Assembly: GCA_964036045.1 (NCBI GenBank)
Contig: OZ038383.1
Coordinates: forward strand, 33,189,394 to 33,253,393
Direction: 5' to 3'
DNA length: 64,000 nt
Source of the DNA: Eutreptiella sp. 'Long Island Sound 2002'
Lineage: Eukaryota > Euglenozoa > Euglenophyceae > Eutreptiales > Eutreptiaceae
Positions 11,179 through 21,191 of the stretch are shown in pieces (the first letter of the stretch is position 1; every line of letters begins with the position of its first letter). The translations under genes and the position numbers were made by a program. The notes under the pieces are model-generated. The model saw only the letters and a list, made by a program, of their open reading frames with translations, did not search any database and was not told the DNA's origin.

Positions 11179-11904
11179 CTACAGGGTGTACTCATTGGCA
11201 TCCTCATCCTCAAGCCTGTCCAGGAGTAGGGACATTCGCTCCGATGTGGTGGATGCCGAGCCAGCAGTGGTCTGGATTTGATGTAAGCCTGCAAGCCGGC
11301 GCCTAGTCCGCAGGGGGCAGTCCTGTTTGACTTCATAACCACCAAATACCAGGGTCCAATCCGGAGTCTCCATATTTTTCATCTCAAATTCAGTCTTGTG
11401 TTTTTGGGCAGCAGTGTAAACATGCTGACCCCCCAACAGAACCCAGCGAGTGGCTGTGCAACAGGAAAATTCGCAACAGCAGGGTCGAAAATTCAGACGG
11501 GAAAACGGTGCTATCGAGAAGAATACCACAACACACATACGAGTGACTTTATAAAAAAGAAGATCCTGGATGTAATCCACAGGCGGGGCTGCCTTCAGAT
11601 CGTTGTAGCGGCGTTGCACGCGATCATCCGAAATCCTATGGACCTGCCCAAATTTTCGTTCGTGGTCAATAATAATCTGATCCCACCGAACCTTTATTTT
11701 CGTCGTTGACGTAACCCAGTCGGATAACTTGACGGAGGATGATGAATTTTTCTTTGGTGCGGCCTTAGGCTTCTTTTGAAGTCCCTCTGTGCTCGCCTGG
11801 TCCTCTTGAGACTGGGATTGCACTTGAGATTGCCCATTGTCAGCTGCAGGCTCACCATCTGGCGAAACAACCATGTCCTGCGATACCCCTCCAGGCTCAG
11901 TCAT
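11179..11904 (-). CDS. Family C orf2 in C2, possibly spliced
   Basis: Open from ATG 11904 (MTEPGG) to TAG 11181-11179, 241 residues if unspliced. The N-terminal third is Q/S-rich with a PKKNSSSS patch; the end is acidic (LEDEDANEYTL). A stretch about 11440-11545 is cysteine-rich and poorly protein-like. In C3 a run of C near 23236 is one base longer, which would break the frame unless that part is intron, so a minus-strand intron ending GGGGTCAG is likely; exact splice sites are ambiguous. The function is unknown. It lies between orf1 and orf3, and its stop is only 16 bases before the orf3 ATG. Confidence 0.6.
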   Translation of the reverse strand: MTEPGGVSQDMVVSPDGEPAADNGQSQVQSQSQEDQASTEGLQKKPKAAPKKNSSSSVKLSDWVTSTTKIKVRWDQIIIDHERKFGQVHRISDDRVQRRYNDLKAAPPVDYIQDLLFYKVTRMCVVVFFSIAPFSRLNFRPCCCEFSCCTATRWVLLGGQHVYTAAQKHKTEFEMKNMETPDWTLVFGGYEVKQDCPLRTRRRLAGLHQIQTTAGSASTTSERMSLLLDRLEDEDANEYTL

Positions 11905-12025
11905 AAAATAAAGGGCTACACGGCAACATTTCATGAGGGGGAGAGTTCCCAGATAGCAAATAACAAGCACAGATCAACCAAAAAAGGACCAAAACCGACT
12001 GCCTGACAGGAAATTCGGATAACGT

Positions 12026-12180
12026 GGCCGAAATTTCGGCCAGCACTGCTCTGCATGTCAAACCACTGTGTACAAATACCATTCTGAGAGGCTGGCCGAA
12101 ATTTCGGCCAGAACCTTAAGTCATTTGTGTTCTGGGGGTAGCCATATGACAAAACAACAAGTCTGGCCGAAATTTCGGCC
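12026..12180. repeat. Three family C palindromes between orf2 and orf1 in C2
   Basis: Cores at 12026-12041, 12094-12109 and 12165-12180, the same relative positions as 486-640 in C1. Confidence 0.95.
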
Positions 12181-12191
12181 AGAAAAACATG

Positions 12192-13090
12192 AAACAGCAA
12201 ATGGACACACCAAAATCACTGGCAATGTGTGGCAGAACCCATACCACAGTGACAAACACAGCTGCAAACAGAAATCAGTCCCAGTCCTGGGTATCCACAC
12301 CGATGTGTTCCGCCTCATCTAGGGCTTCAAAGGAGGCAACGCTGTCTGTGGAGTGTCCCACAGTAAGGGGGTCAGATACCAGCTTGATCCTACTAGTTTT
12401 GCCCGACTTTTGCCCCCCTTTTGGTTTAGATACAATGTGATGTGGGTCAAAATGCATTCGTCACACCCAAATTGAGGGGGTATAGGGAGTGAGACACCAT
12501 CGCCCACAAAAAGTGCTCCATAGTAAGGGGGGCTCACATAAGGATACCTTACTATGCACCCCCTTACTGTGGGACACCCCATGCATCACAATCAATATCC
12601 TGGTCACTATCACAAGAGTCGACAGCAATGGAATCATCAGGGGCGGGGGGGGGGTACTGGGCGGGGGGGGCCGGGGGGGGTACTGGGGGGCCTCTGGCTC
12701 GGGGCTTCGGGGGTGGCTTTGGGGGCAAGGCAATTCCACCAGGAGCAGCAGCAGCAAATAGACCCACCAAAATCATTGGCAATGCGTGGCAAAACCCATA
12801 CCACAATGACAAACACAGCTGCAAACAGATTTCAGTTCCAGTCCTGGGTATCCACACCGATGTGTTCCGCCTCATCTAGGGCTTCAAAGGAGGCAACGCT
12901 GTCTGCATCACAATCAATATCCCGGTCACTATCACAAGAGTCGACAGCAATGGAATCATCAAGGGCGGGGGGGGGGGGTACTGGGCGAGGGGGGGGGGGC
13001 GGGGGGGGGGGTACTGGGGGGGCTCTCGCTCGGGGCTTCGGGGGTGGCTTTGGGGGCAAGGCAATTCCACCAGGTGCAGCGGCAGCAGCA
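12192..13090. repeat. Partial tandem duplication at the orf1 3' end of C2
   Basis: A block 12192-12348 recurs at 12755-12903 and a block 12582-12754 recurs at 12904-13080. The first pair carries the MITE and resembles C3; the second lacks it and resembles C1. This looks like a join between a C3-like and a C1-like element. Confidence 0.8.
12349..12581 (+). mobile_element. Family M MITE, 233 bp
   Basis: Ends are TGGAGTGTCCCACAGTAAGG and, in reverse, TGGGGTGTCCCACAGTAAGG. The flanks are TG (12347-12348 and 12582-12583); the uninserted site in C1 near 806 has a single TG. There is no coding capacity. Confidence 0.92.
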
Positions 13091-15051
13091 GCAGGCGGTG
13101 CACGGTTGGCAGCGCGAATAGAAGCATGTGCAGTACGCAACACCCCTTGCTCGGCAGCAGTGCGGGCAGGTGCATTTGTTTGTAAAAAATCCTCAACACC
13201 CTCAGGAACCCTGGTACGCGCAACCAGATTTTGCATTGCATGCAACAGAACCACTTTTAAACGGTCTGTGGTGATTCGTGTGCTAGACATGGTACCGGGG
13301 AACGTCAAATCCTCAACTGCATCCAGTCTTCTCACCTCAACTTTGTAGTCCGGAACGGGAACACAAATGGGCAGGCTCTGTGTATGGGCTGTCAAGATGA
13401 ATTGTTTAAGATTGGCACAGAACATTGCCACGGATCTCTCAGTCAGCACACCACGCAAAACTTTCTCTCCCGGTTGGACAGGGGGAAGTGTCAGAAATAA
13501 ATCAGACGACTGTTGGACACTAGTAAAGGCAGTGTTGCGGCGACAGTGGGCTGAGAACCGACTCAGAAGTGCCTGACCCAGCTCCTCAGAGTGGATACAC
13601 CCTAGGGAGGCGGAATGCCACTGACTCCAAAACAAAAGAGCAACAGCGGTGGTTTTCACATACTCCGTGGTTAACTGTTCCTCGGGCTTTAGGATGTTCA
13701 GCATGAGCAGTAGGGACATCTCAAGTGCCTGCTTAGCTACAATACCGGAACCTGCCCCCCGTCCCTCCCAGTTGCACTCACGAACCAAAGTCCCAATGCT
13801 GAAAGCAGCTGGACAGTATGTGTACAGCAAAGCCTTAAGGGCTAATAACATACGCAAACCCTTGCGCCGAATGGGTGTCAAGTCCCGCTGGCTATTGAGC
13901 AGGGAAGTGACGCGGTCATCTAGTTTGCCTCTATAGGACGATGTGGCTAGCATGAGTCCAAGCAACGTCTTCTCCATATGGATGACCTTGACCTTGCGAG
14001 GGAGGATAGACCCAACCTGAAGGCTGTTCCCCTGCTCCAAAAACTTAATGAACGGGAGGAACGCCCTGTAGATCAATTCAACGCAATACTTATAGCTATG
14101 CCATACTCCGTACACCAAAGGAAAACCCAACAGTAATTGTGGTACATTCCAGGGAACATAAGCAGCACCATAACACAGCTTAAGTAGGGCAAAGTGTATT
14201 TTCATGTCCACAAGCAGCGGAACACAGTGTCTGGTGCGGTGTTCCACACATGACAAATCAACCACGGGTTGCAAAAGCTCTTTGGGTGTGCCGGAGCGGA
14301 GCTCAGACGGGAAAAAGGGTCTCCAGTTGAGGGAACGAACATTTTTTCTGGCAATATCCAAAGGAGCACGAACCCAAACTCTCTGAATACCTTGGTTGGC
14401 AACATCAATACGATCAAACCATGCTCTATGTGAGCGAAAGATGTCATCAGCAACCTTTGGTACCGTGGCCTCAATTTCGGCCAGCTCCGGCAGACCCCGG
14501 TATGCAGGTACGGCAGTAGTGTGCAAAACAGCAACAGCTGTACAGTTTAGGGTTAAGTCGGGTGAATGGGGATCAGCTCCCGACCTGTAACGCCTCAGGT
14601 TATCAAACCATATACAAACTTGCCTACGGTGCATGGTGTTCCACAAGTTGTGTGCTGCTAGTCCAGCACGATGGTGAATGGACTCCTGCTTAGTGTTACA
14701 CCGACCAAGGACTCCTACCTTACGGCGTTGGCGGCAGGACATAATACCCCAGTTGTAACCAGACCCACAATTAGAGTATGGGAGGGCCATACGGCGCAGC
14801 AGGCAGTATAGGGCATGGAACTGTGACAAAAATGTCATGTACCATCGTGAGGGCTTCTTCTCAGTGGCGGCAGCCTTCAACTGTGTCAGGGAGTGCCGGC
14901 TCCTGCGATTCTGCCGCAACAGGAGGCAGAATTGCAAAAGCTTTTGCAGAGTCCCACCACGTAATGCATTTCGCAACAGCCCTTTGGCTGTAGTAGCAAA
15001 AGAACCAGTAACTGCAGCATGTACAACATTGACAGTAATAGCAGAAGACAT
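12832..15051 (-). CDS. Family C orf1, open 739-residue protein, candidate transposase
   Basis: The ATG at 15051 opens an uninterrupted ORF to a stop at 12832. An N-terminal hydrophobic/basic part is followed by a region with NTKQESIHHRAG, then WFDNLRRYRSG, which may hold an acidic catalytic residue, then LLVDMKIHFALLK and a VWHSYKY block, then a helical region, a proline/glycine tract encoded by long C/G homopolymers, and an acidic tail (DSCDSDRDIDCD). No family could be named from the sequence. Reasons to suspect a transposase are its size, conservation in three copies, and the lack of any other candidate in an element with TIRs and target duplications. The G tract near 12966 is prone to slippage and differs between copies. 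Confidence 0.7.
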   Translation of the reverse strand: MSSAITVNVVHAAVTGSFATTAKGLLRNALRGGTLQKLLQFCLLLRQNRRSRHSLTQLKAAATEKKPSRWYMTFLSQFHALYCLLRRMALPYSNCGSGYNWGIMSCRQRRKVGVLGRCNTKQESIHHRAGLAAHNLWNTMHRRQVCIWFDNLRRYRSGADPHSPDLTLNCTAVAVLHTTAVPAYRGLPELAEIEATVPKVADDIFRSHRAWFDRIDVANQGIQRVWVRAPLDIARKNVRSLNWRPFFPSELRSGTPKELLQPVVDLSCVEHRTRHCVPLLVDMKIHFALLKLCYGAAYVPWNVPQLLLGFPLVYGVWHSYKYCVELIYRAFLPFIKFLEQGNSLQVGSILPRKVKVIHMEKTLLGLMLATSSYRGKLDDRVTSLLNSQRDLTPIRRKGLRMLLALKALLYTYCPAAFSIGTLVRECNWEGRGAGSGIVAKQALEMSLLLMLNILKPEEQLTTEYVKTTAVALLFWSQWHSASLGCIHSEELGQALLSRFSAHCRRNTAFTSVQQSSDLFLTLPPVQPGEKVLRGVLTERSVAMFCANLKQFILTAHTQSLPICVPVPDYKVEVRRLDAVEDLTFPGTMSSTRITTDRLKVVLLHAMQNLVARTRVPEGVEDFLQTNAPARTAAEQGVLRTAHASIRAANRAPPAAAAAAPGGIALPPKPPPKPRARAPPVPPPPPPPPRPVPPPPALDDSIAVDSCDSDRDIDCDADSVASFEALDEAEHIGVDTQDWN

Positions 15052-15124
15052 TAATGCTGAGACAAGAAAACAGTTATGTAGGAGTGTATGGTGTAATACT
15101 CATGAACAACGACAATTGCAAGCT

Positions 15125-15422
15125 GGCCGAAATTTCGGCCAGGTGTGTTCAAAGGGGAAATAATTGCTTAAATGTTCAAAAATAGGAAAAGCTGGCCGAA
15201 ATTTCGGCCAGCCCGCCCGAAAACCAGAATATAAGTGCTTGAATAGTGAACAGACCAAAAAGCTGGCCGAAATTTCGGCCAGCCCTAAGAAAAATGAAAA
15301 TAACTATGCCTATTCACCAGGAAACCAAAAAGCTGGGCGAAATTTCGGCCAGAAGGGTCAAAAGCTGCATATACACATAGTTGTTTGCAATGTTACCCAA
15401 AACCTGGCCGAAATTTCGGCGA
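15125..15422. repeat. Five family C palindromes upstream of orf1 in C2
   Basis: Cores at 15125-15140, 15194-15209, 15265-15280, 15335-15350 (one mismatch) and 15407-15422 (one mismatch). Spacing near 70 bp is the same as in C1 and C3. Bases 15423-15628 are subterminal DNA without a gene. Confidence 0.95.
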
Positions 15423-15628
15423 GCTTCAGAAAAACGTCAAATACAACACACTAGGAGACGGGGATACACAAGGCTAACACATCAACACGTATTTCAACGG
15501 GTGTCACACAGCTCTGCCAACAACTTTGGTCACATACGTCAAATAACATACTCAAAGTAGAAATGTAGAATATTGTCAAATCGCGCGTATACGGGGTCCT
15601 AGAGGGTGGGCAACTTGTGACGCCTAAG

Positions 15629-17354
15629 TGAAGGTGCTGCATGTCGGGTAGAAGCTGTCTTCTTGTGCGGCTTGCATACCTTTGTACACTTATGGGCCCT
15701 TGCCCATGTTGAGCCCTTTTGGTCGCATCCCACCCATGCAACCAAAGGCTATCGTCAATGGTGTGGTTGTCCACAACCACTTGCACCCGTAGTCTCCCCC
15801 GGAGGAGGCTTAGGCCCCCGCTGTTCTGCAACATGCGCTTCAGCCTCCGGTGACTTCCCTCCATGGCAAAGCAGGAGAACTTTGACAAGATTCTCCACTT
15901 CTTTGCAAAATAATACATGTGGTCCATCCAAAGATGCCTCCACACAAGTTTGCCCCACTGGAGATCATTATGGGCAGCGCCCATGGCTATGCTATGGTTC
16001 CGGAGCCGCCCCAAGTCGGTGCCGGAGAACCATGCGGAACGCCACGCGTATACACACATGCTTGCAAAATTCTCCCGCCACGTTTTGCACACCGACTCCC
16101 AACTTTTTCCCCCTACTTGATGCTGCCTCACACTAGGCTGCTCTAGGCAAGCATCTTTTATCTTCTCCCAACCCCTATTCCGCATGAAATGGATGGCAGC
16201 AGCACACTCCATCCTCACCTTCCCCTTGCTGTTTGCCTTGTCATTATTTAATGAGGCACGTGTGCAAGTTCGTGCAGCAAGCCGTGCCTCATCTAGAACC
16301 GGTTGCAGCATGGTGCGTGCCACATTGGCCGGTGCCTTCCCTGTCAATTGTACAACTAGGTCCCGTGTCCCGTTGATTGCACACAACAGGACACGAAGGA
16401 CCCCATGGAGGCCATAATCAGGCACTCGCTTATCACTCGTAATGGTCCTATATATGGCATTTATGGCAACGGCCATTTCCCAGGTGCCGTCTATCGCACT
16501 TGGTGTGCCAAAGGTAGCAAGGCACAGAGCACGGTTACGCATGCAGACCCAACACACAGTGGCACCAGGGGATTCTGCCTTCCAGTTTTGGCAGCCCGCC
16601 ATGAGCACCTGTACTTTACCATCTGCACACAGAAAAAAAAGGGACTGCCTATCGTTCCCTCCCGTATCCTTAAAACTTACGGTTGCGGCCTTGCGCAACT
16701 CATCATCAAAATCAATTTCTTGGGAGGCCGCGTAGAGGGTCTCCCACTTTTCACTGCCCCCTAGTAGCCACCAACTAGATAGTTGGTTGGGGCTGGCGGT
16801 GCCACCAAGCGTGCAATGGACGTACAAGGCCTCATGCCTCGATAACCGTCCACCGCAATAGGCAACCAATGCAGCCGTCGGTCCCCGGGTTGCATGATGT
16901 CCGAGGGTGGGGGTGGTCGACACTTGAATAGGTGGCCAATGCGGTCAGGTAGGTAGCAGGCCGCACCATTGATGGCCGTGTCGTCCCCCGTATAGGCGGT
17001 GAACGCCCGGGACTCCGGCAACGCTAGCTGCCGAAGCGTGCCGTACACCTGGTCCCATACCACACCGTACGTCATGCTCCCCACTAGGTACCGGGACTCC
17101 GTCCTAGAGAGGTGCAAGAACCGGATCCTCCAGACGGCCATAATCAACCTCTCCGAATCCTCCTTGGTGGGCTCACGCTGGACGGTGGCTACAACTCTTC
17201 TTTCGGGGGTAAGCACTATTTGCCCCGTGTCGGGCAGGTATTTGACGGTGTAGGGTGCTGCAATCTCTTTGGTAACAACCTCCTGGAGCTCTTGTAGGCG
17301 CCGCCGTCGTGTACGATCCGCTAGCAGATGGAACGGGTCCTTGGGCCGCGGCAT
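15629..17354 (-). pseudogene. Family G DDE-type transposase, frameshifted and split by C2
   Basis: The ATG at 17354 (MPRPKDPFHLL) opens the N-terminal 175 residues. The first acidic residue is in IAVDG (16848-16850). Immediately after it the frame breaks: G2 has GGTACATCGAGG where this copy has GGTTATCGAGG. The next frame carries FFLCADGKVQVL (second D, 16621-16623), CWVC, a DYGLHGVLRVL helix, and FAMEGSHRRLK with candidate E at 15859-15861. The CxxC following the second D and an E in a G-S-H-R-R-L-K context are what RNase H-fold cut-and-paste transposases with an insert domain tend to show. The C-terminus continues at 8530 across C2. The superfamily was not identified. Confidence 0.75.
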
Positions 17355-17471
17355 GGTGTGGCAAGACCTGTTGAATGGGGGAGGCAGTCATCGCAAGGTT
17401 TCTACCATCACCCTCCCGCAGACAACTCTCTCTACTGTGATTCGCATGCAATTTGAAGAAATTCACATACA

Positions 17472-17636
17472 TTCGCACGAAATTCGTACGAAATTCGTGC
17501 TAATTTCGTGCAAATTTGGTGCGAATTCCACGTGAATAGATTTGTGTGAATATTCTGAAAATGTGAAATTCGCACGAAATTGGCACCAAATTCGTACGAA
17601 TTTCGTACGAATTTCGTACAAATTTCGTGCGGATTT
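17472..17636. repeat. Family G array between transposase and coiled-coil gene
   Basis: A dense run of TTCGTACGAA, TTCGTGCGAA and TTCGCACGAA units about 10 bp apart, upstream of the transposase ATG. Confidence 0.92.
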
Positions 17637-18017
17637 CACATGACTGTCACAGAAATTCTGCCGAAGCCTCATCCTTTTGCCCTCGTTGACCCTCACAAAG
17701 CAAGCACAGGATGGTGTTCATGGGTTATCACACACCCAGTCCAGTGGTTGTCATTCCGGCTGACACTCAGCCAGCACTGTAACACGTCCGAGGGCATAGC
17801 ATACCCCAAATAAAATACAAACAGTGCCGCATAAAATATCGCAAACAGGTCAGGGGGCATACCATACCCCGAATACTGTACAAACAGTGCTGCAGAAATT
17901 TCGCAAAGTGGGGGGGGAGTGCCCCACATGTCGGTCAAACTGCCCATGCTTGGGGGGTGGGGGCGCAGGATAACATTTGTGGTGGTTAGAAGGGACAGGT
18001 GGTCCGGAGGGTAAAGG
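17637..18017 (-). other. G1 intergenic spacer, reverse copy of 63113-63460
   Basis: It contains two copies of a 58-bp unit with GGCATAGCATACCCC-like imperfect palindromes (near 17790 and 17850), also present twice in G2. No ORF was supported. It may hold the 3' end signal of the coiled-coil gene. Confidence 0.6.
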
Positions 18018-18871
18018 GTGAGCTACGCACCCCCCCCCCCCCCTGGAGCAGAGCTCCGGCTAGCGGAGCCGTGGGAGCTTTGCTCCCCCACCGCCTCCAC
18101 AAAAAACGGGTCCATGGCTGCCGACGTGAGGCGGTGGGGGGGGTACTGCCGGCGCACTTCCTCCATTGCGGCAGTCACCTTGGGGGCGTCGGGAGCCACG
18201 CTGTCCACATCGACCTGCTTGCCACAGGCCATGATGGCCATCCGCAGGCCGGTGGACACTGTAGTGTGTCCCACAGTAAGGGGGTCAGATACCAGCTTGA
18301 TCCTACTAGTTTTGCCCGACTTTTGCCCACTTTTTGGTTTAGATACAATGTGATGTCGGTCAAAATGCATTCGTCACACCCAAATTGAGGGGGTATAGGG
18401 AGTGAGTCACCATCTCCCACAAAAAGTGCTCCATAGTAAGGGGGGCTCACATAAGGATACCTTACTATGCACCCCCTTACTGTGGGACACCCCATGCCGA
18501 CATCTGGCCGGCGCACGCCTCGGCCTGGGCATGCCACGCCTGTGCGCCGGCCAGGAGGTACCGGAGATTGGCGGCACTGCCCCCCCCCTTGTCACCCGGG
18601 GGGGCCTCGGCACCCTCAGGCCTCTCCATTGCCTCTACTGGCTGTGCCGCTGGCTTTGCCTTGCGCAACGTCGCCAGGTCGCGCTGAAGAGTTTTCACCT
18701 TGGTGGCCAGCCGGTCACGCTCCTTGGTGACGTCCGCCAACCGCGACTCGGAGTCCCGCCTGTCCTCGTTGGCCCTGGACAGACGGGCCTCGAGGTCGCG
18801 GTTGGCAACCCCCGCGCTGAACGCGCGTGCCTCCCACGCCCCCGCCCGCTGCTAGTCCACCCACTCCTGCA
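18018..18871 (-). pseudogene. G1 long gene, C-terminal coiled coil, split by a MITE
   Basis: The minus strand reads ADVTKERDRLATKVKTLQ and further heptads, the MITE, then STGLRMAIMACGKQVDVDS and a proline/serine end, collinear with 62461-63112 of G2. It is the 3' end of the dioxygenase gene. Its 5' neighbour here (18872 on) is in the opposite orientation because of the internal inversion, so the coiled coil cannot be made as part of the original protein. Confidence 0.7.
18262..18494 (+). mobile_element. Family M MITE, 233 bp, in the coiled-coil exon
   Basis: Starts TAGTGTGTCCCACAG and ends CTGTGGGACACCCCA, flanked by TG (18260-18261 and 18495-18496). It is absent at the matching site near 62850 in G2. 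Confidence 0.9.
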
Positions 18872-19437
18872 CATCGAGGTCGGCGAGCAGTGCATGCTGT
18901 TCTTCGTGGGCAGCGTGCACCAGCTGGAGGTCTGCAAGGGGGACAATGTCGATGCGGAGTCGGAGATCCACTTCGCCATGACCGGCATTGCCCCCCCAGA
19001 GCGGCCGACCACGCTGTGGCACCTGGTGAACACGGTCCCAGCGTGGCGGTCGCCCAAGTGCGCGAAGACCGGGGCATGCAGCATCACCTGCCCATGCGAG
19101 TGCAAGGTGTGCTTGCTTGTGTGTTTGCTTTGTTTATTGGCAAATTGGACGAAATTCACGTGAAATTCGTACGAAATTCGTGCGAAATTCGTACGAATTT
19201 CGCACTAATTTCACGTGAATAAATTTGTGTGAATATTCTGGAAATGTGAAATTCGTACGAAATTCGTACGAATTTCGTACGAATTTCTGTGAATTTCGTC
19301 TAATTTGCTCCTTTTGTTCTTGCATTGCCTCGTGTGCACTCCCCCTTCTCAATTTGTGCCTTGCACACCTCCACACATCTGCAGGTCCCGTTCACCGCTT
19401 GGTCGCCGGATATTCGGCACCACACGAAGCGCAAGTA
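18872..19437 (+). pseudogene. G1 long gene, inverted segment, first part (C-x-C exon, intron, exon start)
   Basis: The plus strand reads IEVGEQCMLFFVGSVHQLEV to CPCECK, then a donor GTGTGC at 19107, an intron holding a TTCGTACGAA array (19150-19302), an acceptor CTGCAG, and VPFTAWSPDIRHHTKRKY at 19385. It matches 61050-61600 of G2. In G1 it faces away from both its original 5' and 3' parts. The F1 insertion at 19438 interrupts the downstream exon. Confidence 0.72.
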
Positions 19438-19635
19438 TGGGGTGCGCCGCTGGAAGCGCTCCGCTGGAACCCCTCCCTTCTAGCAGAAATTTGATCACAT
19501 CTTGGTTTCCCACACAAAACCTGTTGACTTGACCTAATGCACCCCCAAATGTCTTACACTATGACCCCCTTGCTAGTACAAATCTTGGCCGTTCCCGGTC
19601 ACCGCGCCTTTGTGGAGCACTGGGGGGCACAAAAA

Positions 19636-19806
19636 ACGCTGGAACCCCTGCTAGAACCCCCTTCTAGCGGGCTTCCAACGACTTTTTAGGCCCCCTTCTA
19701 GCGTTGGAACCCCCGCTGGAACCCCCTTCCAGCGCCCCCTTCCAGCGCTGGGTGGGGGTTCCAACGGGGGTTCCAGCGGGGGTCCCAACGCCGGAACCCC
19801 CCCTTC
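19636..19806. repeat. Family F array near the left end of F1
   Basis: Tandem CCCCTTCCAGCGCTGGAACC-type units; the TTCCAGCGCTGGAA core is self-complementary. It lies beyond the 3' end of the transposase-like ORF, as in families D and G. Confidence 0.9.
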
Positions 19807-19896
19807 CGGCACATACCCCAACTTCACAACAACACGGATTGGGGGCACAAACACATTCAATGTGGATTGACTTGTTCACCACAACATCCTTGCCGA

Positions 19897-20404
19897 TCAA
19901 TAGCGTTGTCGTTTCAAAAATGCATGACCCTTGCGTGCCACATAGTGACGCAAGCCAATTTGCATGGTCTCCATGTTGAGGACATGGCGCAAGCCCCGTT
20001 TTGACACACGGGGCTTTTGTAGCGAACATCCACGCATGGAGTTTTTCACCTGTACCTTAAATCGGCGGTGCCGGTGTTCGGCCGGCACACTTGAAAACAA
20101 ATGTAACGTGCGATATTTCGCAAGGAAGTAGTGGGAATGGGCCACAGTCCAATGGACCCATGGTGTGGGCTTCCAACCCAACGCTTGCCAACATGTGCCA
20201 ATGCTTTGGCACAAAGTTTTGGCAGACGCCACCTCAACATCTGTTAGGGGTTCTTTCTTACGCCATAGCTTTTGAAGTGCACAAAAATCGCGCAAAAAAA
20301 CAGCAACTAGAACATACATACATACACCGTTGCAAACAATAGTTGGAAAGTGGGTTTGGAGGGCGAAGATAAGCCGTTGTTGAAGCCGTGGTCGGTCCCA
20401 AAAA
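19897..20404 (-). pseudogene. F1 transposase-like 3' ORF, interrupted by C3
   Basis: The minus strand reads WDRPRLQQRLIFALQTHFPT into VCMYVLVAVFLRDFCALQ and on to WTVAHSHYFLAKYRTLHLFSS, then VPAEHRHRRFK with a candidate E at 20077-20079. The last motif matches FAMEGSHRRLK of G1 and FKGEGRHKALK of D1. Joining to 27025 across C3 (less one AAAAA) keeps the frame. The two D-containing motifs were not found, so this is a deleted transposase. Confidence 0.55.
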
Positions 20405-20830
20405 CTTAGGCGTCACAAGTTGCCCACCCCCCACCTGGCGCTATGGCCCACGGAAGTCCATGTTGTAATGAGGGGGAAAGTATGTGAAAAGGGGTGTTAT
20501 TTTTTGGGTACCCAAACCCCCCGAGTGGCAACATGCAAAAACAAGGTGTGTATTTCAAATATATGCCATTATTTGCATTTCTGGAAACACACAGATTTTC
20601 AAAATAAAGACATTCAATCACCAAAATATAGTGTTGTTTTACATTTAGACCACTGCATTCCAGTGTGTGTGGGGGGGGGGGGCTGCCTATTTTTCTCTCC
20701 CCTTTGTTCGAGGTTGATCACAGAACCCCCCTATACACCACAGATGAGGGAACCCCAAACATACCTTTCATTGAAGCACACAGAAAACTATCCCAAAGCA
20801 TGTACTTGTATTTCCTATTTTAACCAACCT

Positions 20831-21150
20831 GGCCGAAATTTCGGCCAGCTCTTCGAAAAATGTCCAAACACATGGTCCTATTTGACAGACAGGCCTAAGC
20901 TGGCCGAAATTTCGGCCAGGTCCATCGAAACTCCGAATATGATCACTCAAATGGGTACCTAAGACAGTAGACATGAGCAAGGAACACAGGAGCCGTGACA
21001 TTTGAACAGGGTGTGCAACATAATATACTCAATTACAAGCAAATACTTGCCACCTGACGAATCAAAGCAGACTTTTGCAGTGCCTATGGGGAAACACAAT
21101 ACTAAAAGGCTGAAGAGGCTGAGGACTGCATGCTGGCCGAAATTTCGGCT
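20831..21150. repeat. Three family C palindromes downstream of orf3 in C3
   Basis: Cores at 20831-20846, 20902-20917 and 21135-21150 (one mismatch). Confidence 0.92.
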
Positions 21151-21191
21151 AGACTTCATGCTGACAGGCAATATAAGCAGCAGGACAGGCA

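Larger units (their letters stand above)
8531..15628 (-). mobile_element. C2, complete family C transposon (7098 bp)
   Basis: TIRs start CTTAGGCGTCACAAGTTGCC at 8531 and end in its complement at 15628. Both flanks carry TGAAG (8526-8530, 15629-15633), a 5-bp target duplication. It carries three minus-strand genes in the order orf1, orf2, orf3 and thirteen near-exact 20-bp palindromes. Bases 8560-8950 are subterminal DNA with no gene seen, including a G tract near 8800. Confidence 0.93.

Noticed and set aside
17472-19302. ORFs with [14 protein letters not shown]-type repeats
   Set aside because: They arise from TTCGTACGAA arrays and appear on both strands wherever the array occurs.
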